From NCBI RefSeq assembly GCF_002243645.1, contig NZ_CP017704.1, forward strand, positions 1,961,501 to 2,025,500: DNA of 64,000 bases. Direction: 5' to 3'. Below, piece by piece: positions 35,908-44,154 of this stretch. Position numbers and translations under genes: made by a program. The notes beneath the pieces were generated by a model that ran no database searches, was not told the origin of the DNA, and saw only the letters and a list, made by a program, of their open reading frames with translations. This stretch comes from Peribacillus simplex NBRC 15720 = DSM 1321 (GTDB taxonomy: Bacteria; Bacillota; Bacilli; Bacillales; DSM-1321). The stretch's first letter is position 1; each line of letters opens with the position of its first letter.

Positions 35908-37134
35908 ATGGACCATTTAGTCTTTGAAGTGGGAACTGCCCTACTTCTAGTAGCATTAGCTGCTCTCGTTGCAGGTAAATTCAAAATATCAAATGTTCCA
36001 CTATTAATTATCATCGGGATGCTCGTTGGCCCCCATGCCCCGCACTTCGGATTAATTGACCTGCGTTTCATTGAAAGTGATGAAATCTTAGCATTCCTCG
36101 GTCGTGTCGGTATTTTATTCCTTCTGTTTTACCTAGGGCTTGAATTTTCCGTCAAAAAGCTTATGAAGTCCGGGAAAAATATCGTGACAGGCGGAACCTA
36201 TTACATTTTAATCAACGTGGGAATGGCCTTGCTGTACGGTTTCCTGCTTGGCCTTCCATTAAAAGAGGTTCTGATATTAACCGGGATCATCAGTTTTTCT
36301 TCAAGTGCCATTGTGGCAAAGGTACTTGTGGACCTTAAAAGGACCGGTAACAATGAAACCGAGCTAATCCTTGGCATCATCATGTTTGAAGATATCTTCC
36401 TCGCTGTTTATTTATCAGTCGTATCCGGATTGGTATTAAGCTCTTCTGGTTCCGTTTGGGGAACATTACTTTCTACATTTATCGCGATTGGGTATATGCT
36501 GATATTTTTTGTTATCGCCCGGAAAGCATCTGGGGTCCTTAACAAATTATTCAACATAACCTCCGATGAGATTTTTATCATCGTTGTGTTCGCATTACTA
36601 TTCTTCATTGCCGGTTTCTCGGAAACGATTCATGTTGCGGAAGCCATCGGTGCATTACTGCTCGGCCTAGTCTTTTCTGAGACGGAACATAGCGACAGGA
36701 TTGAGAAACTTGTCATTCCCTTCAGAGACTTCTTCGGGGCCATATTTTTCTTCAGCTTTGGCTTGAGTATCGATCCGACGACCCTTGGTGGAGCTGTCTG
36801 GATGGTTCTTGGAGCCGTCATCATCACCATAATCGGTAACTTTGCCGCTGGTATGATTGCCGGACGCAAATCCGGTTTATCTCACAGAGCTTCCGCAAAC
36901 ATCGGTTTAACGATCGTTTCACGCGGCGAATTCTCCATTATTTTAGCCAACTTAGGCATTGCTGGCGGTTTAATGCCTATACTAACCCCGTTTGCGGCAC
37001 TTTATGTTTTGACCTTAGCGATTCTTGGGCCGATCCTTACAAAAGAATCCAAACACATCTATAACATCCTAAATAAAGTCTTCAAATGGACCCCTCCGAA
37101 GGTTCAAAAGGAACATGGAAAAGAAGTGCAATAG
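35908..37134 (+). CDS. khtU: K+/H+ antiporter KhtU (CPA2 family)
   Basis: Membrane antiporter that expels K+ in exchange for protons, controlled by KhtT. The 408 residues have about 12-13 helices; CPA2 features are 'NVPLLIIIGMLVGPH', 'LFLLFYLGLEFSVKKL', 'SFSSSAIVAKVLVDL', 'ILGIIMFEDIFLAVYL' and 'LTIVSRGEFSIILAN'. No C-terminal Rossmann domain, consistent with a separate regulatory subunit. It forms an operon with khtT. A terminator directly after it is the target of the neighbouring insertion sequence. Confidence 0.93.
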   Translation: MDHLVFEVGTALLLVALAALVAGKFKISNVPLLIIIGMLVGPHAPHFGLIDLRFIESDEILAFLGRVGILFLLFYLGLEFSVKKLMKSGKNIVTGGTYYILINVGMALLYGFLLGLPLKEVLILTGIISFSSSAIVAKVLVDLKRTGNNETELILGIIMFEDIFLAVYLSVVSGLVLSSSGSVWGTLLSTFIAIGYMLIFFVIARKASGVLNKLFNITSDEIFIIVVFALLFFIAGFSETIHVAEAIGALLLGLVFSETEHSDRIEKLVIPFRDFFGAIFFFSFGLSIDPTTLGGAVWMVLGAVIITIIGNFAAGMIAGRKSGLSHRASANIGLTIVSRGEFSIILANLGIAGGLMPILTPFAALYVLTLAILGPILTKESKHIYNILNKVFKWTPPKVQKEHGKEVQ

Positions 37135-37138
37135 TGAA

Positions 37139-37168
37139 AAAAGGCCAGACATTGCTGTCTGGCCTTTT
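37139..37168 (+). repeat. Left copy of a 30-bp target duplication that is also the khtU terminator
   Basis: The stem GGCCAGACA / TGTCTGGCC with flanking AAAA and TTTT is the intrinsic terminator of khtU. The same 30 bases recur exactly at 38921-38950, on the other side of the insertion sequence. Confidence 0.88.
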
Positions 37169-37184
37169 CAGTTTGTAGACAAAA

Positions 37185-37220
37185 GGGGTTCGGAATTAAA
37201 AATTCCGAACCCCTTTTGAA
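37185..37220 (-). terminator. Hairpin downstream of the transposase gene
   Basis: A 13-bp perfect inverted repeat GGGGTTCGGAATT / AATTCCGAACCCC with TTTT on the minus strand; likely transposase terminator. Confidence 0.75.
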
Positions 37221-37277
37221 ATTCCCTTTGAAATTTTGACCAAAGGTTAAGAGATTTGGGCTCTTCGAGCCACTATG

Positions 37278-38636
37278 TTAAGCCATTTTAGGACCTTGCC
37301 ATGTCCAAGTGGCCATCTTCTTTAAATTAATGGCAGCGAAAGTAAGCATCGCTTGCATCGACAATTTTTTAAGTCCCCTTAAAGTAGTCCAACGCATACC
37401 ATGCTTTTCTTTTGCATCTGCGAATACACGCTCAATCGTTTCTTTGCGTTTCGCATATATAGGTTTTACCTCTTGATGATGACGCAGATGATCTGCTTCT
37501 TCCACATATGCTTGCCAAATATGCCGTGTCACTACTTTTTGATGGTCTTTGCTTTCTGTACACCGTGATAAAAATGAGCATGTTGCACAAATTTGTTTTG
37601 GCGATTTGTACTCGCGATAGCCCTCTTTATTTGTTGTTGTGTACTTTAAAGTTTCGCCCGAAGGGCAAAGGTAACAATCAAAGTGTTCATCGTAAACATA
37701 GTCATGTTTGCGAAAGAACCCTTCTTTTGTACGAGGACGTGTATAAGGTAAAGCAGGTGTGATTTCTTTGTTAAATAGGTAGCTTGTAATCGCTGGTGTT
37801 TTATAAGCTGCATCTGCTGCAACTGCTTCTGGTTTTCCAACTTTCTCAATCACTTGCTCAATAAGTGGCTCCAAAATATGACTGTCATGTGTATTACCAG
37901 GTGTTACAATCGTTCCCAATACAAAACCGTTGCGGTCTGCGGCCGCGTGGAATGAATAGGCAAACTGTTTTGTTCGTTCATCTTTCACATAGTAGCCACT
38001 CTCAGGATCCGTAGTACTTTCTTTAATTGCTTTGGTTTCTTCCTTATCAAATTTATCTGGTGGAAAAGGCTTCTTACCATGGTTTTCACGATCTTGATTT
38101 ATTTCATCTTGAAGACGCCCTTGATATGCTCGTGTTTCTTTGCGTACGATTTTCTTTTCAAATTTGCGCTTATTCGCATTGGCTTTCACATGTGTGGAAT
38201 CGACGAATACGTGTTCAGCACTTATTAACTTTCTATCAGCAGCTGTCATTAAGATGCGATAGAAAATCTGTTCAAACAGGTCTGTATCTTTAAAGCGTCG
38301 CTCATAATTTTTCCCGAACGTTGAGAAATGAGGTACTTTATCATGGAAACCATAGCCTAAGAACCAACGGTAAGCCATATTTGTTTCAGCTTCTTCAATC
38401 GTTTTACGCATGGAACGAATACCGAAGGTATATTGAATGAATGTCAGTTTAACTAAAATAACTGGATCAATACTTGGGCGTCCTACCTCTGAATACATAT
38501 CTTTCACCAAGTCATAAATGAAAGTGAAGTCAATAGAAGCCTCAATTTTACGAACCAAATGATTCGCCGGCACCAGTTGATCTAAAGTAATCATTTCAAG
38601 TTGGTCTCGCTGAATAGAATTATGTTTCGAAAGCAT
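37278..38636 (-). CDS. IS1182-family DDE transposase
   Basis: A ~452-residue transposase. The N-terminal 'LVPANHLVRKIEASIDFTFIYD' and 'GRPSIDPVILVKLTFIQYTFGIRSMR' segments are IS1182/IS5-like DNA-binding features; the DDE residues are Asp in 'FVDSTHVKANANK', Asp in 'AVAADAAYKT' and Glu in 'KETIERVFADAKEKHGMRWT'. A Cys-rich insertion ('CYLCPSG... CATCSFLSRC') lies between the second D and E. The start at 38636 has GAGGTGAT upstream; GTG/ATG codons at 38645 and 38642 are alternatives. No frameshift is seen. Confidence 0.9.
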   Translation of the reverse strand: MLSKHNSIQRDQLEMITLDQLVPANHLVRKIEASIDFTFIYDLVKDMYSEVGRPSIDPVILVKLTFIQYTFGIRSMRKTIEEAETNMAYRWFLGYGFHDKVPHFSTFGKNYERRFKDTDLFEQIFYRILMTAADRKLISAEHVFVDSTHVKANANKRKFEKKIVRKETRAYQGRLQDEINQDRENHGKKPFPPDKFDKEETKAIKESTTDPESGYYVKDERTKQFAYSFHAAADRNGFVLGTIVTPGNTHDSHILEPLIEQVIEKVGKPEAVAADAAYKTPAITSYLFNKEITPALPYTRPRTKEGFFRKHDYVYDEHFDCYLCPSGETLKYTTTNKEGYREYKSPKQICATCSFLSRCTESKDHQKVVTRHIWQAYVEEADHLRHHQEVKPIYAKRKETIERVFADAKEKHGMRWTTLRGLKKLSMQAMLTFAAINLKKMATWTWQGPKMA

Positions 38637-38721
38637 CCTCATCACCTCAAGTTTTAATAGTTCTATTTTAAAACAAAAAAGACTATAGACAAAAGGAGTT
38701 CCATCTAAAATTTAAAACATA

Positions 38722-38851
38722 GTTGATTGGAACGGAAGGTGCGAGACTCCTGCGGGAATAGCGAGTCCAAGGGAGACCCCACAGGCGCAAGTGCGCCGAG
38801 GAGGCTCCCGGACCGCCCGCGGAAAGCGAGTGCCTGAAGTGGAAATCAACG
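38722..38851. repeat. Structured ~130-bp Bacillaceae intergenic repeat inside the IS
   Basis: The ends GTTGATT / AATCAAC are inverted, and the interior is GC-rich with nested inverted segments (for example GGCGCAAGTGCGCC and GCGGAAAGCGAGTGCC). I recognise the pattern 'GGTGCGAGACTCCTGCGGGA' as part of a highly repeated element in Bacillus-group genomes. It lies between the transposase start and the right IS end and does not encode a protein. Confidence 0.7.
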
Positions 38852-38880
38852 TCCAAATTTGTACAAGCCAAAAAAAAACT

Positions 38881-38914
38881 GTAGACAAACTCGATTTTCA
38901 TCGAGTTTGTCTAC
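38881..38914. repeat. Perfect hairpin at the right IS end
   Basis: GTAGACAAACTCGA and its complement flank a short loop; the outer part is the terminal inverted repeat itself, so the IS end can fold on itself. Confidence 0.7.
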
Positions 38915-38920
38915 AGTCTG

Positions 38921-38950
38921 AAAAGGCCAGACATTGCTGTCTGGCCTTTT
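38921..38950 (+). repeat. Right copy of the 30-bp target duplication
   Basis: Identical to 37139-37168; after it the sequence continues with TTCTGTTTACC, presumably the original downstream flank of khtU. Confidence 0.88.
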
Positions 38951-39117
38951 TTCTGTTTACCATTTACAACTCACTTCCATGATTTTTCGAATATTATTAT
39001 CCTTGTTATAAAGGGGGCATAAAATCATACTAGTAGTAGTGTTTGGCCGTATTATTCATAGGCTTAAAGTATCAACAGTACCTATTTACAGTTAATCGCG
39101 AAACTTTCGAGATTTAG

Positions 39118-39380
39118 GGATACTTGCTGTACGAATCTTCACTCCCGGTTTTTCTAGGCATGATACTCGCCATTCCCCGAATTCTGCAAAACCTTTAAAA
39201 AAATGGGCATTGGTAAGTGAATTGGCTAAGGTTGGTCATCCTTAATGAAGCATTTAAAAGCCTCTTTCCAAATTTGTTTTTGGTTATTACGGAGCAAATG
39301 GATCAACCACGTTACATTCGATCGCTGGAGTAGTTGCAGGTTATGTCATTGTCAAAAGCTTCTACAAGCGTGCGGATTAG
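39118..39380 (+). pseudogene. Decayed membrane-protein gene fragments
   Basis: Two plus-strand segments look like former coding sequence: 39118-39198 reads 'GYLLYESSLPVFLGMILAIP' and on to a stop, and 39258-39380 reads 'KFVFGYYGANGSTTLHSIAG' 'VVAGYVIVKSFYKRAD' to a stop. They are in different frames, have no starts and are interrupted by stops. I cannot name the family; hydrophobic patches suggest a membrane protein. The rest of 38951-39473 shows nothing else. Confidence 0.35.
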
Positions 39381-39473
39381 AGCTTTCAATTTCTTTTCTT
39401 TTTAGGATTAACTTACAGTAACAGAGGGAAAAGAAGCAGATAACCTAAGTAACTATTCAGGAGTGATGCCCAG

Positions 39474-40340
39474 ATGAATAAGTCGATAAAATTTTCAAAG
39501 AAACTGATTAAAGAAATAAAGGAAGATCGTGTGACGGGCCTGGCAGCAGAACAAGCTTATTACTATTTACTGGCACTATTCCCTTTGCTCATTTTACTGC
39601 TGTCCATATTACCTTATCTGAACATCGATATTCAGACAGCCCTTGACACGATAAAAACCTTCATGCCTTCGGAAACGATGGAAGTCATCGAGAAAAATAT
39701 CATCAATATATTATCTGAACGGAACGGTGGCTTACTGACTTTTGGTTTCCTTGGCACCATATGGTCAGCTTCCAATGGAATGAATGCGTTCATCCATTCC
39801 ATGAATATCGCCTATGATGTTGAGGAAACAAGGAATTTCATTAAAGCCCGTTTCATTTCCATTGTATTGACATTAGGCCTGGTTGTAGCATTCATCGTCA
39901 TGTTGGGTCTCCCCGTCTTCGGAAAAGTCATCATCGATTTATTACAGCAAGTCATTCCGATCCCTGAAGAAACGCAAATATTATTCAGCTTATTACGGTG
40001 GGTTATCGCGGTTGTGATCATCTCACTTGTCCTGGCCTTTTTATATCGCTTTGCACCGAATAAAAGTTTTCCCATTAAACATGTCATCCCAGGGGCAGTG
40101 ACCGCAACTGTACTTTGGCTGGGAATATCACTTGGATTTTCATTCTATGTCAGTAACTTTGCCAACTACTCTTCCACTTACGGCAGTTTAGGAGGCGTCA
40201 TCATCTTGATGCTATGGCTGTATTTGAGTGGTCTGATCTTTGTGGTAGGCGGAGAAATCAATGCAATTCTTCATCGTCAAAATTCCATTCCAAAAAAACC
40301 ATCGCGGACGATCGTTCATCCTGTCCCGCTTAAAAGGTAA
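39474..40340 (+). CDS. YihY/BrkB family membrane protein, second copy
   Basis: A 288-residue paralogue of the protein at 24340 with the same motifs: 'GLAAEQAYYYLLALFPLLILL', 'GTIWSASNGMNAFIHSMNIAYDVEETR' and 'YGSLGGVIILMLWLYLSGLIFVVGGEINAIL'. About six membrane helices; function unknown. CAGGAGTGAT precedes the ATG. It has a basic C-terminal tail 'KKPSRTIVHPVPLKR'. It stands alone and ends at a shared terminator. Confidence 0.86.
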   Translation: MNKSIKFSKKLIKEIKEDRVTGLAAEQAYYYLLALFPLLILLLSILPYLNIDIQTALDTIKTFMPSETMEVIEKNIINILSERNGGLLTFGFLGTIWSASNGMNAFIHSMNIAYDVEETRNFIKARFISIVLTLGLVVAFIVMLGLPVFGKVIIDLLQQVIPIPEETQILFSLLRWVIAVVIISLVLAFLYRFAPNKSFPIKHVIPGAVTATVLWLGISLGFSFYVSNFANYSSTYGSLGGVIILMLWLYLSGLIFVVGGEINAILHRQNSIPKKPSRTIVHPVPLKR

Positions 40341-40348
40341 ATCATGAA

Positions 40349-40377
40349 AAGCGGCTGTCCCATTCGGACAGCCGCTT
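40349..40377. terminator. Bidirectional terminator between the YihY gene and nrnB
   Basis: A 12-bp perfect stem AAGCGGCTGTCC / GGACAGCCGCTT. Confidence 0.85.
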
Positions 40378-40383
40378 TCCTAT

Positions 40384-41550
40384 TCATCCCTTATTGACAA
40401 ACTCTTCATATCTTTCATCATGGGTCAGCCATGCAGCGTATTTCCGCTTCATGTATTTTTCCGCTTCCGCGAATGTATCGAATGTTTTTTTCTGTTGTTT
40501 TCCGTTAATTTCAACTATCCATTCCTCTTCTTCATCCTCATAGATGAATATGTCCTGTTTGTCTCTCGTTGAATATAGGCAACCCTCGGGGGATTCTTTT
40601 ACATTCAATTGATTCTTATGTGCGTCTCGTTTAAGGGGCTCGGCATAGAAGGTCTTTTCGACATATTGGCTATATGCCTTTTCGGACATGGTACAACCAG
40701 CGGCTTTTTGGTGGCCGCCTCCATCGTACTTGCCAGCAACCTCAGAAACATCTATATCATCGTGGATTGTCCGGAAGCTGATTCTTTTACTTCCTACCAT
40801 CAGGATGGCTATATAATCCAGATGTGAGAACTCTTTCGACAATTCATTACCCAATTCTGAGTGGTATGACTCTGCATGGACCACACCAGCTGTATGGGGA
40901 CCGACAGTAGCCTGATAGACTTCTCTTTTTTTCCTGTTTATGTACCGATCTACCCGACTCTCTTCAACATTCAGAAGGGTTTGCTCCACTTCGTCAAAAG
41001 TAAAACTTTCAGCCGTCGACAACTTATTTGCGATTTTCATTTCGAATTCCTCTATCGGAATCATGAAAAACAGGTCATTCAATCGTTTTGCCGTTGTATT
41101 TTTATTGACTTCCCATTCCCAGGTATCGTATTGACGGACCAATTCAACGAATTCAGCGACAATGCTTGAAGGTTCCAGCAATTTATTTTCAACTGCATAC
41201 TGATAGAATAATGATGTCGCTGCCGTCTGTTTACCATCTTCCTGTTCGACAGTTACAGATGCCCAATCATGTTCGTTCAAATGCAGTGCTGACTTATGAT
41301 GATCAATCAGCAGCGCCTTGCCTCCATCTTCCACAAACTGAGTAATCATTTTTTCGTTATCTTCATCAACCGATAGATCAGTAACGATCAATGTATCTTC
41401 AATCTTAGCCTGCTCAAGAAATACTCCTACATTCTGATTAAGGCGACCAATCGAATTATAACTAACCACTACTTCTTCTCCGAATGCCAGCTTAGCTACA
41501 ATGCCGCAGCCGACTCCATCTAAATCATTATGTGTAAAGAGATGGTACAC
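40384..41550 (-). CDS. nrnB: DHH-family phosphoesterase, NrnB-like oligoribonuclease
   Basis: Predicted nanoRNase degrading short oligonucleotides from their ends. The 388-residue protein has the DHH domain motifs 'FTHNDLDGVGCGIVA' (motif I), 'TDLSVDE' (II) and 'LLIDHHKSA' (III, the DHH), and the DHHA1 motif 'YDGGGHQKAAG'. A C-terminal extension 'EEEEEWIVEINGKQQKKTFDTFAEAEKYMKRKYAAW' follows. Start is GTG 41550 with AGGAGGGG upstream. B. subtilis NrnB (YngD) is the closest family I know; other DHH proteins (NrnA type) are shorter. Confidence 0.82.
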   Translation of the reverse strand: MYHLFTHNDLDGVGCGIVAKLAFGEEVVVSYNSIGRLNQNVGVFLEQAKIEDTLIVTDLSVDEDNEKMITQFVEDGGKALLIDHHKSALHLNEHDWASVTVEQEDGKQTAATSLFYQYAVENKLLEPSSIVAEFVELVRQYDTWEWEVNKNTTAKRLNDLFFMIPIEEFEMKIANKLSTAESFTFDEVEQTLLNVEESRVDRYINRKKREVYQATVGPHTAGVVHAESYHSELGNELSKEFSHLDYIAILMVGSKRISFRTIHDDIDVSEVAGKYDGGGHQKAAGCTMSEKAYSQYVEKTFYAEPLKRDAHKNQLNVKESPEGCLYSTRDKQDIFIYEDEEEEWIVEINGKQQKKTFDTFAEAEKYMKRKYAAWLTHDERYEEFVNKG

Positions 41551-41655
41551 ACAAACCCCTCCTAATAACTAATAAATTTACTTTTCCCTAAAGTCATGAA
41601 TTTCAATTGCAATCTTTACAATTGTAGCATAATCATATCCGCATATTTTAACATG

Positions 41656-42104
41656 CTTCCATTACGTGATGCTTTTGTTCGGTTTTTTTTTCGAAAATCC
41701 CCTAATGATTCTTTATTTCCCATAATTCTTACCACTTGCGCCCTCTCCATCCTTCTAAGTTTGATTGGAGTCGCATCCATAAACGTCGCGTTGTTAGAAT
41801 TGGAAATGAGCCAGAAAGCAGAAATCAAACAATCGGCCATGCTTGATAAGATCACCCGGTCCGTTAAAGGATTGACCGTTTTTTTATGGGCTTCAAGAAA
41901 ACGTCCATACTAGAAGGGAAAATATCCGAGGAAGTGCACAGCAACAAATGAAATTGCCAATGTAGCTTTCATCATAGAAGAGAATGCCGCTTCCTTTGTA
42001 GAGGTTGCGGTGAGTGTCGAAGGTCAGCATTGCTAATCGATCAAATGGTTAGGAACTTTACGAACTCTGAAGAATTGCTTAATGGTTTAAGAAAGTTAAC
42101 ATGA
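41656..42104 (+). pseudogene. Frameshifted relic of a methyl-accepting chemotaxis protein
   Basis: The plus strand has pieces of a chemoreceptor in changing frames: an N-terminal-like membrane segment ('SLFPIILTTCALSILLSLIG'), then at ~41920-42030 'NEIANVAFIIEENAASFVEV' 'AVSVEGQ', which matches the signalling-domain tail of MCPs ('...NAAS.EEVA.SVEEQ'), and a C-terminal 'LIDQMVRNFTNSEELL'. Most of the middle is missing and stops intervene. A terminator follows. The N-terminal link is weaker than the C-terminal match. Confidence 0.5.
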
Positions 42105-42120
42105 TCCGGCACATCAAAAA

Positions 42121-42152
42121 AAGCCGCAGGAATGTAATCCCTGCGGCTTCCT
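42121..42152. terminator. Terminator of the rib operon
   Basis: Stem AAGCCGCAGG / CCTGCGGCTT with an A run giving T on the minus strand; 10 bp past ribH, and also placed to end the relic. Confidence 0.85.
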
Positions 42153-42161
42153 TATGTGAAA

Positions 42162-42632
42162 TCACTGTTCTATCAATTTTCCAAGGTTGGCCATTTCAAT
42201 GGCACTAACAGCAGCTTCATAGCCTTTGTTACCTGATTTTGTTCCTGCACGTTCAATGGCTTGTTCAATATTCTCAGTTGTCAGCAAACCGAAGATAACC
42301 GGTACACCTGTTTCCAATGAAACGGAAGCCATGCCTTTAGCTGCTTCATTACAGACATAATCATAATGTGAAGTGGCACCCCTGATTACCGTTCCAAGAC
42401 CGATTACTGCATCATATTTACCTGTATTCACAAGTTTCTTAGCAATTAACGGAAGTTCAAAAGCACCCGGGACCCACGCGATGTCAACATCATTCTCATC
42501 AACGCCATGACGCTTAAGGCCATCCAATGCCCCTCCTAAAAGCTTGCTTGTGATAAACTCATTAAATCTTCCTACCACGATACCGACTTTCAATCCTGAT
42601 CCGATTAATTGTGCTTCAATAGTTTTCCCCAT
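42162..42632 (-). CDS. ribH: 6,7-dimethyl-8-ribityllumazine synthase
   Basis: Joins 3,4-dihydroxy-2-butanone 4-phosphate with the pyrimidine intermediate to form lumazine, the penultimate step of riboflavin synthesis; forms a 60-subunit shell in Bacillus. Motifs: '[17 protein letters not shown]', '[14 protein letters not shown]', '[17 protein letters not shown]' and '[24 protein letters not shown]'. The ATG at 42632 has AGGAGG eight bases upstream, giving 156 residues. Last gene of ribE-ribB-ribH. Confidence 0.95.
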   Translation of the reverse strand: MGKTIEAQLIGSGLKVGIVVGRFNEFITSKLLGGALDGLKRHGVDENDVDIAWVPGAFELPLIAKKLVNTGKYDAVIGLGTVIRGATSHYDYVCNEAAKGMASVSLETGVPVIFGLLTTENIEQAIERAGTKSGNKGYEAAVSAIEMANLGKLIEQ

Positions 42633-42701
42633 GTCCAATTCCTCCTAATTTTTAAAAACAATATCATTTTTTTATGTTAAGATTTAATTCCTTAAAACCC
42701 T

Positions 42702-43352
42702 TCAAGCTTTTGGGATGTTCAGTTCAAGTTCCTGTTTCCCGATTGTATCATTTTGTTGAAGATACCGAATCAAATCGGCTATCGTAATGAATTTCAGGTT
42801 GAATTTATCAGCGATGACTTCTAAATCGGATACGCGGGCCATCGATCCATCCTCATTCATGATCTCACAAATGACACCAGCTGGAGCGGCACCGCATAAC
42901 TTTGCCAAGTCCACCGATGCTTCCGTATGTCCTGCCCTTCTTAATACGCCGCCTTCTTTAGCGACTATCGGAAAAGTGTGACCAGGCCTTTGGAAATCTT
43001 CAGCCACCGAATCTTCATTAAGAAGCTCAAGGATGGTCAAGGACCTTTCAAAAGCACTGATTCCTGTAGAGGTGCTTTTATGATCGACACTTACCGTAAA
43101 AGCTGTGCCATGATGATCGGTATTTTCTCCTACCATAGGATGCAGTTTCAATTTCGCTGCCAGTTCTTCAGTGATGGTTGTACAAATCAAACCACGTCCA
43201 TGAGTCGCCATGAAATTAATCGCTTCCGGTGTCGCCTTTTCGGCCAACACTACAAAATCCCCTTCATTTTCACGGTCTTCATCATCGGATACGATTACTA
43301 CCTTTCCAGCCTTCAAATCTTCTATTGCTTCTTCTATTGTATGGAACATCAT
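42702..43352 (-). CDS. ribB: 3,4-dihydroxy-2-butanone 4-phosphate synthase, without GTP cyclohydrolase II domain
   Basis: Makes the four-carbon precursor of lumazine from ribulose 5-phosphate. Motifs '[14 protein letters not shown]', '[14 protein letters not shown]', '[22 protein letters not shown]', '[28 protein letters not shown]' are all present. In most Bacillus this is the first half of a ~400-residue RibBA; here the protein stops at 216 residues after '[26 protein letters not shown]' and the GTP cyclohydrolase II domain is absent, with no remnant of it before ribH. The start may be at either of two adjacent ATG codons. Confidence 0.92.
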   Translation of the reverse strand: MMFHTIEEAIEDLKAGKVVIVSDDEDRENEGDFVVLAEKATPEAINFMATHGRGLICTTITEELAAKLKLHPMVGENTDHHGTAFTVSVDHKSTSTGISAFERSLTILELLNEDSVAEDFQRPGHTFPIVAKEGGVLRRAGHTEASVDLAKLCGAAPAGVICEIMNEDGSMARVSDLEVIADKFNLKFITIADLIRYLQQNDTIGKQELELNIPKA

Positions 43353-43367
43353 TACACCGCCCTTTTA

Positions 43368-44006
43368 TTAGAATCCATGCTCTGCCAAAAACTCTAAATT
43401 CAGTCCTGGTTTTGGATTGCCATTTTTCATTTGATGTATTATATATTTCCCTATCATATCGTTTTCGATGTTAACTATATCACCAGCCGTTTTTTGTCCC
43501 AATATGGTGTCCTGATGAGTCAATGGAATCAATGATACAGTCAAAAGGTTCCTTTCAATCCCAAATATCGTCAAGCTCGTTCCATCAATGGCCACGGAAC
43601 CTTTTGGAATGCAAAAAGTACTAAGCCCTTCTTCCAATTGGATTACATAATATACGGCATTTTCTTTCCGTTCTTTTTTTATGATTGTTCCGGTCCCGTC
43701 GATATGACCTGAAACAAAATGACCTCCAAACCTTCCCTGTGCACTCATGGCTCGTTCGAGATTTACAGGTGATCCCAATTTTAACGTCCGGATCGAGGAA
43801 GCTTTGACCGTTTCCGGCATCACATCGACCGTAAACAAACTTTTCGTGAAGGACGTTACCGTTAAGCAGACCCCGTTGACTGAAATACTATCCCCCAGAT
43901 GCACATCTTCAAGGATTTTTTCAGAACGAATCGATAACTCCATACTGCTTTTTCCTTTTTTCAAGGAATGCACGGTACCGATATCCTCAATGATTCCCGT
44001 AAACAT
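43368..44006 (-). CDS. ribE: Riboflavin synthase, alpha chain
   Basis: Dismutates two lumazine molecules into riboflavin and the pyrimidine intermediate. The start [12 protein letters not shown] at 44006 follows AAGGGGGA; the open frame extends upstream through the riboswitch terminator but that part is not coding. The two lumazine-binding repeats are visible: '[13 protein letters not shown]... [11 protein letters not shown]' and '[13 protein letters not shown]... [13 protein letters not shown]'. Length 212. First gene of the FMN-riboswitch-controlled operon. Confidence 0.94.
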   Translation of the reverse strand: MFTGIIEDIGTVHSLKKGKSSMELSIRSEKILEDVHLGDSISVNGVCLTVTSFTKSLFTVDVMPETVKASSIRTLKLGSPVNLERAMSAQGRFGGHFVSGHIDGTGTIIKKERKENAVYYVIQLEEGLSTFCIPKGSVAIDGTSLTIFGIERNLLTVSLIPLTHQDTILGQKTAGDIVNIENDMIGKYIIHQMKNGNPKPGLNLEFLAEHGF

Positions 44007-44030
44007 GTTTTTCCCCCTTTTATAAAATAT

Positions 44031-44058
44031 AAAAAACCCCTTAGGATGACCTAAGGAG
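44031..44058 (-). terminator. Riboswitch terminator before ribE
   Basis: Stem CTCCTTAGG / CCTAAGGGG followed by six T on the minus strand, between the FMN aptamer and the ribE start: the expected regulated terminator. Confidence 0.85.
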
Positions 44059-44154
44059 TTAGCAGGAGAAATGAGTGAAAAAAATTGTATACCTAAAAAG
44101 CCTAATATTTTCATTTCGAAAAATTAGGCGTACGTATACACTTGGGTTCCACAC

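Larger units (their letters stand above)
37169..38920 (-). mobile_element. IS1182-family insertion sequence, 1752 bp
   Basis: Terminal inverted repeats are CAGTTTGTAGACAAA at 37169-37183 and its partner at 38906-38920 (CAGACTGTAGACAAA when read inwards), matching at 13 of 15 positions. The element carries one transposase gene, and is flanked by a perfect 30-bp direct repeat that is a complete terminator hairpin. The size fits the IS1182 family. Inside the right part lie a hairpin at 38881-38914 and a structured repeat (38722-38851). The transposase is intact, so it may be active. Confidence 0.85.

Noticed and set aside
41616-41855. 79-codon minus-strand frame over the chemoreceptor relic
   Set aside because: No ribosome binding site and no recognisable motif; the plus strand fits a chemoreceptor remnant better.
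44007-44114. N-terminal extension of ribE
   Set aside because: It runs through the riboswitch terminator; the true start [10 protein letters not shown] has AAGGGGGA.
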